A stretch of 64,000 bases of DNA from NCBI GenBank assembly GCA_914767715.1, contig OU612073.1, positions 9,982,001 to 10,046,000 on the forward strand. Direction: 5' to 3'. The position numbers and the translations under genes were made by a program. This document shows positions 26,201 through 38,400 of the stretch, one piece after another (position 1 is the first letter of the stretch; every line of letters begins with the position of its first letter). Origin of the DNA: Membranipora membranacea. Lineage: Eukaryota > Bryozoa > Gymnolaemata > Cheilostomatida > Membraniporidae. The notes beneath the pieces were generated by a model. That model was given only the letters and a program-made list of their open reading frames with translations, made no database searches and was not told the DNA's origin.

Positions 26201-29200
26201 CTAACCTGTAGGATTCGAGACATGCGCTCAATCTGTAACTTTACGGTCTGCTGTTTTTCTTGTTCAGAGAAGATTGGGTTATTGAGCCATTGAAGTCTGC
26301 TATGGATTATTTGCATCATATCATCATGTGACTTTGCTCCATTTCTGTAAAGATAAAAGAACAAAAACAAATAAAAACTTCAATAATTGTAGTACCGCAT
26401 TTTAATGTAAATATATCATGTATCATTTACCTAAAAGCATATGCCGTCAATCTTTTGTACTTCAAAATGGCTGAATATCTTACAAATACGCTTCACTCGT
26501 ATTGTGCAATATCAGAAAACTGGTGTGGAAGTGAAATCCTCATTAAAACCTTACAACCAACAAGTTAAAAAGCGGTCATTGCTTTTTTATCTTACTGAGC
26601 AGAAAAATTTTGCGATCGACATAGATAGATTAAGTAATGTTTTTCTCCAGTCAACATCACAAGCTGTAGGGGAGGATTCAAGTTAGGATAATCGATAGTT
26701 GATAGACCTCAACAGATGCAAGTGCGAGAGAGTTTGGGACACAACATTAATGACATTATTTCGAATTAAAGTGCTCAAGCGATGGTAAGTTAGTTATCAA
26801 ACACGGCTGCTTACAAAATGGCACAAACTCTCTCAATTGCAGGATTAAGAGCACTTAGTAATTCAAAGCACTTCTCTATTGGGCCATCAAGCTTGGAGAA
26901 ATTCAGGATATATTATATGACGAGATAATATCAAGTTTTGTTGCTTTGTCTATGTTTTGATAAGTGTCGATAGACATGGGTTAATTGAACATTAATTGTT
27001 GCTATGTATAAAAAAAAGACTACACATGCCTCCCCCCCCCTCCATCTTCGAAAGAGCTGTTACCATAATTTTTCAAAGCTCATCATGACGCAAGATGACA
27101 AATTTTTTATTATAATGATTAAAGTGTCTAGGAAAGCAAAAAACAACCACTGTTCATATTAAAGTTTTGCCATTGCAATAAACAAAAGTGATTTTTTTGC
27201 ACAAAGACATTGAATGATGTAACCTAATTTAAAGCGCGAAAATCCAGGGTCTAGAAGGGTCTACAGTATATTATCTGCCCTGTCACGTGTTAACACTAGA
27301 ATATCTTTGACTACGCTACCGTTGTCCAATACTGTTTTTTGATCACTTCTAGTGTAAGAAGAGCAGCCTTGCAACTGTCCTAGGTAAGCCCGGGCTAGGC
27401 TTACTGTTTTACTGTAAGTGGATCATCATTTAAATGTGAATTTGTGACAGTGGAGATAACATACTGTAGACCCTTCTAGACCCTGGATCTTTGCACTTTA
27501 AATTAGGTTAAATCTTTCAATAATGTCTTAGTGCGAAAGAATTAACTTTTTTTGTTCATTGCAATGGCAAACCTTTGATATGAACAGTGGTTGTTTTTGC
27601 TTTCCTAGACACTTTAATAGTGTAGTCTCAACGTCAGGGTGTCAGGGTAGGAAAGTGTGAGCAACCTCAAGTGTAACACTCGTGTATTAGGTGGGGTCTC
27701 TACCTGCTACAACACAGCACAATATATTTCAATGTTCCCTCATGTTTCTTGACCTGCAACCTGCTTCTTTATGTCATGGTTTTCAAGGCATGCTGGTTTG
27801 TAGAAAATTGAGGGATGGTCTGGAAAAATTTTTAATGATGCGATCTGATTGCAAAAAATCCTTTCACAATGTATGGCATGACAGAAAAAAATATCAATGA
27901 GCATTCAGATGGGTGGTCACCCTTAGGGATACAGGTACGCCCCTAGTCTGAGCCCCCCCCAGATTCTTGCCCATCGTCCGACGTGACCTAGCGACGCCCG
28001 TCCGCCGCCCTTAGCGAGGGGCTCATTTCTCAGAATCAAGATACACAAATAGATTTATTTTGCTCACCCGACACTGTTTTGGTTGGTGCTGTTCATTGTG
28101 TTCGGGATAGCTTGCCCCTTTTCTATCAAATTTGGGTTTGGGATAGCTTGATCCTTATCTTCATGGTCCGCTACAGCGTTTGATCTAAAGAAGAAGAAGG
28201 GGGTTTATAAGAGTGTCAAAAGCGTTGTTTTATTAGATTTGTACGAGCATTTCTAATAAGAAGATCATGGTACTCAGAGTCTTGGACTGGAAAAGTTGGC
28301 TTGAATAGGTAACATCAGCATGGTAATTGGCAACTTGCACATATCTGACTCAATTCTTGGAGTGTTTTCATCTTGCATGAACGTGTACGTGAAGCATGTA
28401 CGTCGGCTAATAATCTCTTGGATAGCAATGTTTGCGGGATAAACATATAAGGGGACTTAGTGTCGTTTGTTTTTCATTTTAGCGCACTGATGTTAAAATA
28501 TAAAAAACAGGTTTAGCCCGAGTTACTCAGATTTTGGGTTCAACTCAGGCTACTCAGGGGATTTTAGAATGTAAGCTAAAAACTCAGATTTTACTCGTTG
28601 GCAGAGATGAATAATATATAAACAATGCTAAATGTTGCCTTACAATAATTTATGCCACATTATTAATGAATGATCCAGTATTAGATTCTAGTTGTGATAA
28701 GCTATGTAAATAATACTGCACTGCCTGTACTAATACCTGTAACAATACTCACTGCACTGCCTATTCAAGTCATTTCTAAATCAATGATCAAACAATGATC
28801 CCAGAGATCCCAAGAGATTATTATGGCTAAATAGAAATTGGAATTTTAGACATGTTAAAAAAGTGATTTTGCAGGTGAACCGGATAAATCCAGGCAATAA
28901 TTTCAATAGCATCACATTACATTAGCGTGATATATCGCTTTGTAAAACTTCTTAATATTGTATTGGTGATCATGTCTAATAGTTTAATTCCACAGTTGAA
29001 ACCTCCCAAATATTTGACGTTGAGTCGCAGCGACCTCTGGAAGTTTATTTTGGGGCAAAAAGTGCCCTTTTTAAATTGAACTCTCTGTGCTTTGTTTTTG
29101 AGGTATTTGATTAGTTTATGCTTTCACCTTATAGAGGAGGCATGGTACTAACTGGAGGAGTGAAATTGATTTTTGCAATAGTAATAGGGCCATTCCTGAC

Positions 29201-31967
29201 CTCTCATTACATGCGACCCCAATAGTGCAGAAACCAAAATTTCCAATGTATTATATCATTTTGGTCTTGTACTGCCACTTCCATCAATAATCTTACCAGC
29301 TAACAGATCCTGGTTGTCACAACTGTAACAGATAATAACCCAAATTTTAACTAATTTTGGTCAAAATTTTCCAGCCAAAATTCAGAAATTCAGAAAGATG
29401 TCAGTCAAATTTGTTGTCAGCATGATGAACAGCAGGAGATTGTCTAGGTTTTGATCGAAGCGATTGTTGATTATAGCTTTACATTTCGAGATATTTGGAT
29501 TGTTGTGGCTAAACAAGCTTTATTTCGTCCAAGAAATGCACTCCTCTCCAGCCAAAAAACTGAAAATAGGTTAAGGAACTTGTTATATACACTAGCTTCC
29601 ATTAAACTAGAGAGTATTTCCGAGGTTTTGTCAGTAGCATTTGATGATAAATTTAATAGTTGGAAAGTTTAAGAGCATAAACATTTCTCTTTCGATGCTA
29701 GACAATCACTCAAAATAGGTGATCCATTGTTGTACACAATGTGCTTTGCATGTAATACTGCATAGATTTTCATCACGCTTTTGCATAACGTAATTTACTG
29801 CATCATTTTGCCATTTGCTGCCCATATGTTTTCAATGTATTTTAGTTAATGCACAATTAATCAAGTTAGGAACATGCGGTTTAAATAAATTGCAATGTTA
29901 AACATAAGCCAGACTGTGAAGGAATTTTTGAGGTGGACAAGTAGTCCCTGAGAAACTGAAAAGGCGATATATCACGTTAATTATGCCTTTCTACCTTGGC
30001 GCCTCGATTCAGAAACTGAAAAGGCGATATATCACGTTAATTATGCCTTTCTACCTTGGCGCCTCGATTCCATTATTGTGCTGCTTATACTAATAATACT
30101 GTAATAATACTCTCACTGCACTGCCTATTCAAGTAATTTCTAAATCAATGATCAAACAATGATTTGTAGCATTATAGAATATCAACACTTTACACCCCAA
30201 CTGAGATGAATAATAAAGATATCATCAATTTTTTGCATGAGAATAATGTGTGGTATTTGTTGTGGGTATTTGCTTTAATTTGTGATAAGCTATGCTCTTA
30301 TTGAACTGCCAATCCCAGAGATCCCAAGAGATTATTATGGCTAAATAGAAATTGGAATTTTAGACATGTTAAAAACGTGATTTTGAAGGTGAACCGGATA
30401 AATCCAGGCAATGATTTCAATAGCATCACATTACATTAATTATGCCTTTCTACCCTGGCGCCTCGATTCGTCAGCCTTAAAATCAATATTTGTACAAACA
30501 TCATATTTTAACATCATGGGGATTCATTTTCACCTGTGGTGACGGCCTTGGTTAGTCCATAAGAATTGGTTCATCTGGATCAAATCTAAAATTATTTACG
30601 ATTTTATGTTTACAAGAAATGCTCTAGGTTTTTATTGATTTACTTGCTATCACAAACATGAAATCCCTTTTTGGCAACCTCTTCCACCGGTCCATATGGC
30701 ATACAATTGGCAACAGTGTTCAGCCTCTTCCGGTAACCTCTTTCCAATTCAGTTTAGACAACTATTTGCCCGCTGGGTATTGACTTCAAGCTGTTTATGG
30801 CATATGGCCAAGGAGCTATTGGTGACTGCATATGAGAAATTTCTAGCTCAAATTAAGCTGCAAAACAAAATCCCTGATGCCTTCTCTGGTGTTTACCTGA
30901 TCATAATCAAATAGAACCTGAACTATTTTATATCTGATATATTATGCCTTTATAATAACAAGACTACTACTATAAGGGCTTCTTTGAGGGAATTTGGGAT
31001 TTGAACGAGACATTTTTGCTCAAATCAGCTACACTGGCCAACCTATTCTTAAATATTGTGCTTAAAAATTTTAATTTTGAAACAACCCTATAACCCGATA
31101 ATTTTCAATTGACATCGTTTCCTTGGTTAATCCTTGTTTGAAATATGATAGTGTCAGGCCTTCTTGTGTATTTCTTAGGATTGAAATATTCCATTATTGT
31201 TTGATGGGTATCCCTGGCTCAAATTTTGTACATATCACTGGATAAGGTGGGTTGATTCAAGTACCAGTTATGCGTCCTCATTTAATCCATCCACTTAAAA
31301 ACTTTGACCCAGTCCAGCAAAAATTAAAACCAGTAGTATTGAATTTGAATCGGAAATAGTAAACCAAGAATCTATCGCAATCTATTTTATTGCTCTCTTG
31401 CAAGTATAACAGTTTTTGGAGAGTTATTTAACGAGATTGACACAATTGATTGTTCTGCTTGCTGCTTGGAGTTTGAAATAATACCTGTATACAGGAAGAG
31501 CTTGTATGCTGGTAAAATTTCTGATATTTGAAGACACTCAATTTTAGATTGAAGATGAAGATATCCTAGATTCCGCTTCTGTACAAAGTTGTTTGAATGT
31601 TTAGCCGAATACAAGGACGGGATTTTATAACCCGGGCAAAGTGGGATAATTTCTGATTCATAACGAGAAAGTGAGAAAGATAACTCTATAGCAACTTGAA
31701 GCCAAATACCAAAAACCAAATACTTTTATTGAACTTAGAAGAGGGTGACTTAATTATAGCTAACAGCATACTAATTCAACATTGTGAAAGGATGAACTTC
31801 CTCCTGCAAATAATGTATTCCTCTAGGGTATGTTAATATGACTTGAGTCTTACCTGACAGTCACGCTCAGGCCAACAGTCGCATCATCTGGTTTAGTGTT
31901 TATGGCCTTGTTGATAGCACTTCGACTAGCTTGTTCGGTTTCTGTGAGAAATGCTGTGGCGTTTGAT
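20244..31967 (-). CDS. Carbohydrate sulfotransferase (sulfotransfer_2 family, CHST8-14-like); 5' exon(s) not found
   Basis: Expected Golgi type II membrane enzyme that moves sulfate from PAPS to a sugar on glycosaminoglycans or N-glycans. Exons in transcript order: 31967-31854, 28184-28068, 26344-26206, 24791-24586, 23246-23079, 21009-20852, 20482-20244. All junctions keep frame, giving about 380 residues. The first two listed exons encode a low-complexity stem with several NxS/T sites. The PAPS 5'-phosphosulfate loop is WCSVPKTGTSNN (family pattern VPKxxCTNWK, with Cys replaced by Thr and the Trp-Lys changed). The 3'-phosphate loop is FVRNPWERLVSTY, close to consensus. Then follow MEPHWRPQYSF, MCDANYSYIG and the C-terminal FLYFGFPSNPI, all in family order. 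The first exon found begins mid-codon, so the start Met and the membrane anchor lie further upstream (above 31967) and were not recognised. The gene is swollen by transposons in its introns. Specificity cannot be assigned. Confidence 0.88.
20645..20843 (-). mobile_element. tRNA-derived SINE in the last sulfotransferase intron
   Basis: Read on the minus strand the element starts GGGATCAGAGATAGCTCAGT with a pol III A box (TAGCTCAGTGTTAGGGG). About 45 bases on comes a B box, GGTTCAAGCCC (consensus GGTTCGANTCC). It ends in an A-rich tail, AAAACAAAACAAAACAGG. The head begins only about eight bases after the exon 6 splice donor (20852|GTGAGT), so the insertion nearly replaced the start of the intron. 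The intron is only 369 bp and the SINE fills over half of it. Confidence 0.8.
21293..22857. mobile_element. Large inverted-repeat element with long terminal arms, in a sulfotransferase intron
   Basis: The outer arms are inverted copies of each other. The left arm, about 21293-21560, starts CACTGTATA. It contains GAGGCACTTAATTATGGTGA, CGTCACTGGAGGGTGTAG and TTGCAATAGACTCAGCAGCT. The right arm is about 22610-22857. A second inner pair repeats the AATTGCAATAGACTCAGCAG motif at about 21575-21730 and its complement at 22430-22580. This makes a nested structure of about 1.56 kb. The centre (about 21740-22420) is unique and encodes nothing recognisable. The structure suggests a non-autonomous foldback transposon; no target-site duplication is clear. 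Confidence 0.8.
25168..25310. repeat. Three tandem units of about 47 bp
   Basis: The unit TTTTAGCTAATTG(A/G)(G/A)TAATTTGTTAT-TCATT-GAATTGTGGAAAT occurs three times in direct tandem with substitutions and small gaps. It lies in the interior of the family 3 element, immediately before TATAAAA at 25310. Confidence 0.75.
25344..25410 (+). promoter_or_regulatory. Promoter-like CCAAT and TATA motifs inside a transposon
   Basis: CCAATCAG at about 25347 is followed 50 bases later by GATATAAAAGGGCGGGGG at about 25398. Spacing and order are those of a pol II core promoter. It could be the promoter of a transposon transcript or of an unseen gene. A strong short hairpin (GGAGTTGCCTTCTTCCTC with its complement) follows at about 25646-25684. 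No downstream coding exon was recognised, so function is inference only. Confidence 0.35.
27118..27618. mobile_element. Foldback MITE, about 500 bp, in a sulfotransferase intron
   Basis: The left arm starts ATTAAAGTGTCTAGGAAAGC and includes ACAACCACTGTTCATAT, then ACCTAATTTAAAG and CCAGGGTCTAGAAGGGTCTA. The right arm (about 27468-27618) carries the reverse complements in reverse order and ends CTTTCCTAGACACTTTAAT. The arms are about 150 bp each around a unique centre of about 200 bp. No coding capacity. TTAA lies at both termini but is part of the palindrome, so it is not proof of a TTAA target. Confidence 0.8.
28700..28935. repeat. Repeat segment, copy 1 (partner at 30110-30470)
   Basis: This block contains ACTGCACTGCCTATTCAAGT, TCAATGATCAAACAATGAT, then CCCAGAGATCCCAAGAGATT, GGAATTTTAGACATGTTAAA and TTCAATAGCATCACATTACA. 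It recurs at 30110-30470 in the same order. The second copy carries an inserted stretch of about 140 bp (30165-30305). Both are in the large intron between the sulfotransferase exons at 28184 and 31854. Confidence 0.8.
29951..30070. repeat. Perfect 60-bp tandem duplication
   Basis: A 60-base unit beginning AGAAACTGAAAAGGCGATAT and ending GGCGCCTCGATTC is present twice without a mismatch, 29951-30010 and 30011-30070. The last 40 bases of the unit occur a third time at about 30434-30470. The identity suggests a very recent event, or an assembly artefact. Confidence 0.9.
30110..30470. repeat. Repeat segment, copy 2 of 28700-28935
   Basis: Same order of blocks as 28700-28935 with an internal insertion, and it ends with a partial third copy of the 60-bp unit (TTATGCCTTTCTACCCTGGC). 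The whole 28.7-30.5 kb interval therefore looks like one dispersed repeat that has duplicated and recombined. Confidence 0.75.
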
Positions 31968-33009
31968 CTGGAGAAGGTCGACAGGCTGACATGTTAATTG
32001 AAATATGAATGTTGTTATTTATTGGGACCATAAATAACTCGCCAGGTTCGATGATACCTGTTTTCTGTTTATATAACCGCAAACTTTCTCCTAAATCACC
32101 AAAGTTTGTTGAATTTGTTGAGAAAAGAGTGCAATATTTTTTTCGATATTAATGGTTATGTTTCAATAGATTTCGATAGCGAATTCACATGTCATACTTT
32201 CCATAGAAGCTGTATCAAATCTATCATAAACTAGCCAGGTTTAAGTGTAATAGGAAAGTCAAAGAATAAAATTTATCCGGGTTGAATGATTTGAAGTTAA
32301 TGGCCAGTGGTTAGCTTAGTATTTTACAATTTCAAATTTTCAGAAGGATTGGAAATTTGAATGTCAACAATCATGTTGAAAAATTAGGGATCTTTTCGTG
32401 ATTAAGTCATACTCTATAGAAAAATTCCTGGGGAGGGTGTACACGGCGGAATAATTTGAGTACACTGTTGATCAGTTCCACACTGACAGTACATCTATTT
32501 TTATGAAGGAGTGGACACTGACAATTAAAACCAAAGTACCATAATCTACTTACGGAAAAAATGAAAATTTCTGCAGGGAAGAATGCTGTGTATTGTATAC
32601 AGTCCAAATAATGTTGATCATGAACATAATTGCAATACTTGATCCATAAAAAGAGGGCGTCTTTCTCGGCCAACCCATCTTTCAGCTTCCCTCTATGTGC
32701 CCAACTGTTTACTAAAGATTTTTTTGCAGCAAACTGCCTACACTAGTCAACTAGTCAAAAATGTTTGCAATCAATAGTCATAAGTCATACAACCAACCAT
32801 ATTGGTTATCGAGGTCATGTGATATGATTATGTATCAGATTCAGATTCTGAATCAACAGACCAGCTAGGAAACCTGAGCTAATAAAAAATATAAAGAGCT
32901 TGAAATTCTATAGGTTTGCTTATTATCTTCTCATCTTTCACTGCAGACACAAAGCGTGTTTACAAGCTGCGATAGTTATTATTGATTCTTGATCTTATTT
33001 AGTTTAACC

Positions 33010-33780
33010 CCTCAGGCTAATGCCACCGCCTCTGAAGCAAACAAAATGGTCTATTTGTTATCGAAACCAAAAAATACATGACAGTAAACATCTCATTGAA
33101 GACTTACAAATCACTGATCAGACCTGTAGTACAATACTGCTCATCATCGTACCTTGATGGTTTGGCCAAAAATTCAGAAACATTAGAAAAAGTACAAAAT
33201 AAAGCAATCAGAATCGAAACTCCAGCCCCCAAACAATTTTCTGTCATATCTGGTCGCTTACTCCTAAATTTACATACTCTCCACAGTAGAAGGAATTTTC
33301 TTTTTCACAATTTTGTCAACTCGAGGGTCCATAAAGGCCATGCATCCAAGCACATACTTCATCTCGTTAGCAAATCAAACAGACATACACAATCACTTCT
33401 TAGCAACTGTGCAATAATTAAACCCTCATTTAGATCAAACCTAGGCAAATCAACCTTTTTAAATATTTTTCATACATTTGTAACTAAATCAACCAAGCCT
33501 CATGAATCATTATCATTTAATCCTACCTAATGTTGTTAACTTGTATTTTTGTTTGCCACTCTCTGTTTCTTCTTTTCTTTTTTCATCTTATTCATGCAAT
33601 TTATGATACCATACTTTCATTATCCTACACACTATATAGTATGTAACACCCTACCACTTATAACTTTTTATTCAAGTCATTTTTTGTATCTATGTTAATG
33701 TGTGTGAGGTCAACAAGTTATTTTTAATTTGCTTTAATTATAAAATTTTAGAAAACCTCAATAAATAAATAAACAAATAT
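33010..33780 (+). mobile_element. 5'-truncated CR1/L2-type LINE, C-terminal end of reverse transcriptase
   Basis: The open frame at 33078-33530 (150 codons) has the post-catalytic signature of non-LTR reverse transcriptases: TYKSLIRPVVQYCSS, then LEKVQNKAIRI and SRRNFLFHNFVNSR. Upstream, in another frame, ANATASEANKMVYLL resembles the preceding helix, so at least one frameshift separates the two parts. The polymerase motif with the catalytic Asp pair is missing. After the stop the sequence runs into an AT-rich 3' UTR and ends in the simple tail AATAAATAAATAAAC, as these elements do. It is a dead copy between the sulfotransferase gene and the 42-kb receptor. Confidence 0.85.
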
Positions 33781-35039
33781 AATCATAAGGTTAGCTATCA
33801 GCCAATGATATTCCATAGACAAAGCCTTTTAATGATACCCGTCATAAACATCATGAAAAATACAACTGGTGACTGTTAATTAACCAATGACACTATTCTC
33901 TCGCTGTTCAACGATTGCCCTAGTATAATCTGCTGCGAGAAGCGTTGTAGCGTGAAATTATAAGCCGCTTACCATAAAAGGGGCGGAACTTAGACCACTA
34001 AACAAACAGCTTTCCCTCGCTAAGCTGAAAATAATCGCACGTGTGCAGTCCCTCTACAAACAGTGACTCCGAATTGCAGATGAATTTATGGTAACAATGG
34101 ATTTAGCAATTTATACTGTGCTGAATAATAGCCTATCAAATTCAGGGGTTGATAACTCCAAGGCCAGATCATAGCCTATTTTCATCTTAGTCACTGAGTT
34201 TGCAAGCTTATACTAGACCGTCAGGAATCGTCATTTTTTATGACTTTATAGATGAAGTTACTACTTCATGTATGAAGCACAGTTTAGTATTCTCGTGTTA
34301 CTTTGAATACTGAATATCAATTATCGTAATTTTTCAACATTCAAAATACCTCTGCTGTAGTAAAGCTTACTCGAACCGCCCATTTCTTTCCTTTGTTTGA
34401 TTTACTGACTGCATAAACGATAAATTAAGAAGTTGTTTTCTCTTTTAGCAAGAAGAGATAACTCATAATGAAATTGATGCAATGGTAAAATCAAATGAGA
34501 GTTTTGTGTCCAGATAATAAGAATGCCTTCGAGAGCAACAAAGTTATTGAATAAAACTGTCCGCTATTTTAATGCCACCAAATAAGTTAGATATGCTCAT
34601 TACGAGATACCTGGGCAGACTACGGACAAATTGCAAAATCAGAACAGGCATATTGAAAGTTATCAAAAAATGGAGTGGGAAGCATCAATGATAGTATTGG
34701 AATGTTTACAGCATTTAAATGCGACTAATATTTGTGTCCAGATTTATATTAATTAAAAAAAAATGTAAAAACAACTGCTATTCCTCTTCTCTAAAAATCC
34801 ATAATAACAGTCTTTTCAGCATTTAAGAGTATGCGATTGTTTGCTGATCATAGAGCAGTCTATTCAATGACTGGCACAGTGCCTCTCTTAAGATCATATC
34901 ATATTCATAACACCGCTTTAGTTTGACCCAAACTCTCTGGGAGATCCAGAGTAAAGTTGCATTATGGGAATATTGTAGCTAGATATGCTAGATATGCTAA
35001 GTGATCAAACTCAAAGCTAGTGTAGTCACACGCTAACTC

Positions 35040-35455
35040 TTTCTGATTCGGAGTCTGGACACTCATTCAGAACAAATTTCGGAAAATCAGCCTTTTTAAA
35101 CTTACTTCACCAATTTACACTTAAAGATAAATCAGCTAAAATTCTTCCGACTTTTGATTTACCAGGAACATGATACAGTCAACTCATAGATTTATATCTT
35201 AAGCATTCTTTCATATATTTCTTATTTTCCTAATTATTCTTCAATACTTTTTTACCTCATAACTCATAACCAGTATTGCCACATGTTATTAGTTATAATT
35301 AACTCTGTGTTTAACTTTGGTCGTAAGAGTAATATGTTTTTTTTGCTATTTTCAGAGGTCAATAAGTCACCTATAATAGAATTATTTTTGTTATCTGTAC
35401 ACTTCTAAGACAATCTCTATAAATAAATAAATAAATAAATATATAAATAAATAAA
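35040..35455 (+). mobile_element. LINE 3' end, second and shorter copy of the 33-kb family
   Basis: The bases CATTCAGAACAAATTTCGGA and AAATCAGCCTTTTTAAACTT correspond to 33429-33470 of the larger copy (SFRSNLGKSTFLN-type peptide). After a stop comes a related AT-rich 3' UTR, and the copy ends in ATAAATAAATAAATAAATAA repeats. The 5' truncation point is approximate. Same orientation as the first copy, 2 kb away. Confidence 0.72.
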
Positions 35456-38400
35456 TATAAACAATTAGACACAGGAGTCACTTGATTTCTGATATGTCTT
35501 TCAAGATGAAGATGATGACTGCATCAACTCCTTGCCTTTCTTAGTCCAGCCTTACAAGTCTGCAAGTCAGAGATTATAATTCAACATATATGTTTGCAAA
35601 AAAATATATGGAAACTTATTGTTTTTACTTGTTCAATGAGGTGAATGAAATGGAAAATTATTTGCGTTGTGTAAGCCATTTTTCTGGTCAACAGGGAAGG
35701 TTACTGAAGACCTTTTATTTATGAGAAATACCAACAACTAAAGATAAGCTAAACAAAATTAAAAAGAGGGGATGATCGGTGATTAAAAGTTAGTTGTCCC
35801 CTCTCTGTTAAGAGGGCCTAGATAACTATCGTTATCATTTTTATTACAATGAATATCATATTTATAGGATGTTTACCATAATATGTCAAAGAAATGAGGA
35901 CAAATGTAGTGAAACAAGAGAGAAAGCAATGGAGAAATGGGAAAAATTTGAAGATCTGAAAAGACCAGTTCTGTAATCTTAGCCCTGGATTTGCAAAGTC
36001 GCTCTCTTAGAGCATGCAGGAGAATCTTTGGAGAGGAAATAACATCATAGGCTTACACTTGATCAGTCAGCGAAGTGACTCTCATCACATCCTTTCTGCA
36101 TTTAAAGAAAGGTTTGGTCTTGGATGACATCGCACATAGACAATTTACAAACTTGCCCAATGTTGTTCCCCAACCGGGGGCCGTCGGGCAGTTTCAAGAG
36201 CCTAGGGGAGGGGAAGCTCAGACTAGTTCAACATTAGCGAATTAATGAATACTTAGAAGTTTTAACAGCTCATTGATAGCTCTCAAGTCAGATCAGTCAT
36301 AACATGGCTAGCCCTCAAACAAAAGATTACAAGCCTTCTCCACAGAACTTGAGGAGCTGACCAGCACCATTTTCCACTGGGGATTCTGCAAAACAATACA
36401 CAGTTTGAAAATTAGATCTGGATCAATTATAACTGACTCATTGACTAACTCTTTGTGTCCTTTAGGGACGTATTGACCATTGAACTACCTTGCCACATGT
36501 CATGTTAGGTGTTTGATTTTCCTGCAAAAAGAAAATTCATCATTAAATTAGCAAAAAAAAGTTTATCGAGTAGTTGTAACAGCTGAAGAGCTCTGTCAAT
36601 GCAATTGTTTTGGTGAATCTTCTTCATATTATCATTTATTAGTCTATATGCGATCAGATTGGAAGATGCGTTTGATAAAAGATTGTTGATATATTAAGGG
36701 TCTGAGCATCGGATAGAGATTTAATGAGATAAAACATATCACCATGTACATTGACATAAAAGCAACACCCATCTCCATATGAGTCTTAAATAAATGTTTT
36801 CCAGCAGGTAGGATCTACACTTCTATTATGTCATTATATACATATATATTCCATATTTATTCTGGAGCAGCTTAAGTCAGGGACTTTTATCCAGAAAGGT
36901 ATGTAAACAGTTGTGTCCTCATTCCAGCACTCAAACTCTGAAGAAAAATCAGACAAACAAATAACTATTCATTTATTTCTGGGTAAATATGTAAAACATG
37001 GTATAAGTATTAAATTTTGCCGTATATATCTAGCAAATAGTTGTTCTGGTAGGCAAAGATACAAAAAACATTTTTGGGTCGATTATCTATCAAAGTTAGT
37101 TGAATTTATTAAACAATTCTGTCATCATCTCATAAAAAAAACTCATGTCCATTTATAGTCTCAATGCCCTGTTATACAGTAGTAAAAACCTTGATGTTGC
37201 TTGGTGTTTTTTGTATACGGTAACATAATGTCTACGGACTACATGCTGCAGCCATGACAACACATGGATCTTAGCCGCCTTAACATCTTTAAAATTCCAT
37301 CTGTAATCCCACTTGTTTTGCGATGCCTACACCCCATTGAAATCCATGAGAAGAGTTTAAATCTGTGCTTCACCCCCAGCTCTTTGTCTTATAGTGACTG
37401 CTTAGGGTGTCAGGCAGTTGTCAGATTTTAGGTTTTGTATTTCTTACTACCATAATCTCTCATCAATATATCATTTAATGTTAAACTTTAATTACATTTT
37501 GTATATCTGCTACAAGCTTATCATTAGAATACTACCATTGATTAAGTTTTTCATCTCATGTACAAAGCTTAGAAATCATTGTTCTAGGCAAGCTTACTAA
37601 GTTTTGTATAAATAAACTCATTATTAAAATTAAAACAATTATTATTAATTACTGCCCTAATACTAACTAGTAAATCAATGATAATTAAAAATAAATTGAT
37701 AAATTATAATAATCAATAAATTAATAATATTGATTATTGATTTCTAAGACATGATCATTGTCATTTTCATTGTTTTCTGTGTATGGTCTATGTCTATTAC
37801 CTTGTACTTTATTTTTATATCCCATATACAACGCTTAGAAATCATCGTTCTAAACAAACTTCTATAAATGAACTCATAATCAATCATAATTAGGTATTAA
37901 TTCTATATTAATTAATAAATCAACAATATTTAACAAATTGATTATTATTTATTTTTAATTTCATTACTAAGTCGTAATCATTTTATTTGTGTTTTGAGCC
38001 GAGTCGTCTATGCCTCACTTTAGTTTTTTTTATTGTTTTCATAAAAACAATTTATTTTTGTTTTCAAATTGTCAATTTTCTCATAAATGAATACTTCAGC
38101 AGCCAAATCAATCAAAATGGCCTTCACTCTCAGGGAATGTCTTCAGTCATGCATTTAGTAATCCACAGCAGTGATAGATTTGGTCACAGCAAGCTTAGCC
38201 CTTCCTACCTCTCCATTAGACCCACATTGCCCTTATAATGAGGCTACCATCTGCCATCCCTGCCCAAAATGTAGTTGGTTTCTGCCTTCTAAAATTGTTT
38301 CTGGGGATTTCCCCAGATGATGTTAAGGGAAAACGATTTTTTAATCTTCTCAGGGTGGTCGTAATAGATGATAGATAACGATTGGTAGCATACCAATGAT

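Noticed and set aside
31387-31719. A 110-codon minus-strand gene in the sulfotransferase intron
   Set aside because: No signal, domain or splice context that I recognise; probably chance or an eroded transposon.
32407-32673. The missing first exon of the sulfotransferase
   Set aside because: The frame is on the right strand and has a GTAAGT donor-like site, but shows no type II signal anchor and does not clearly deliver the two-base phase needed by the exon at 31967.
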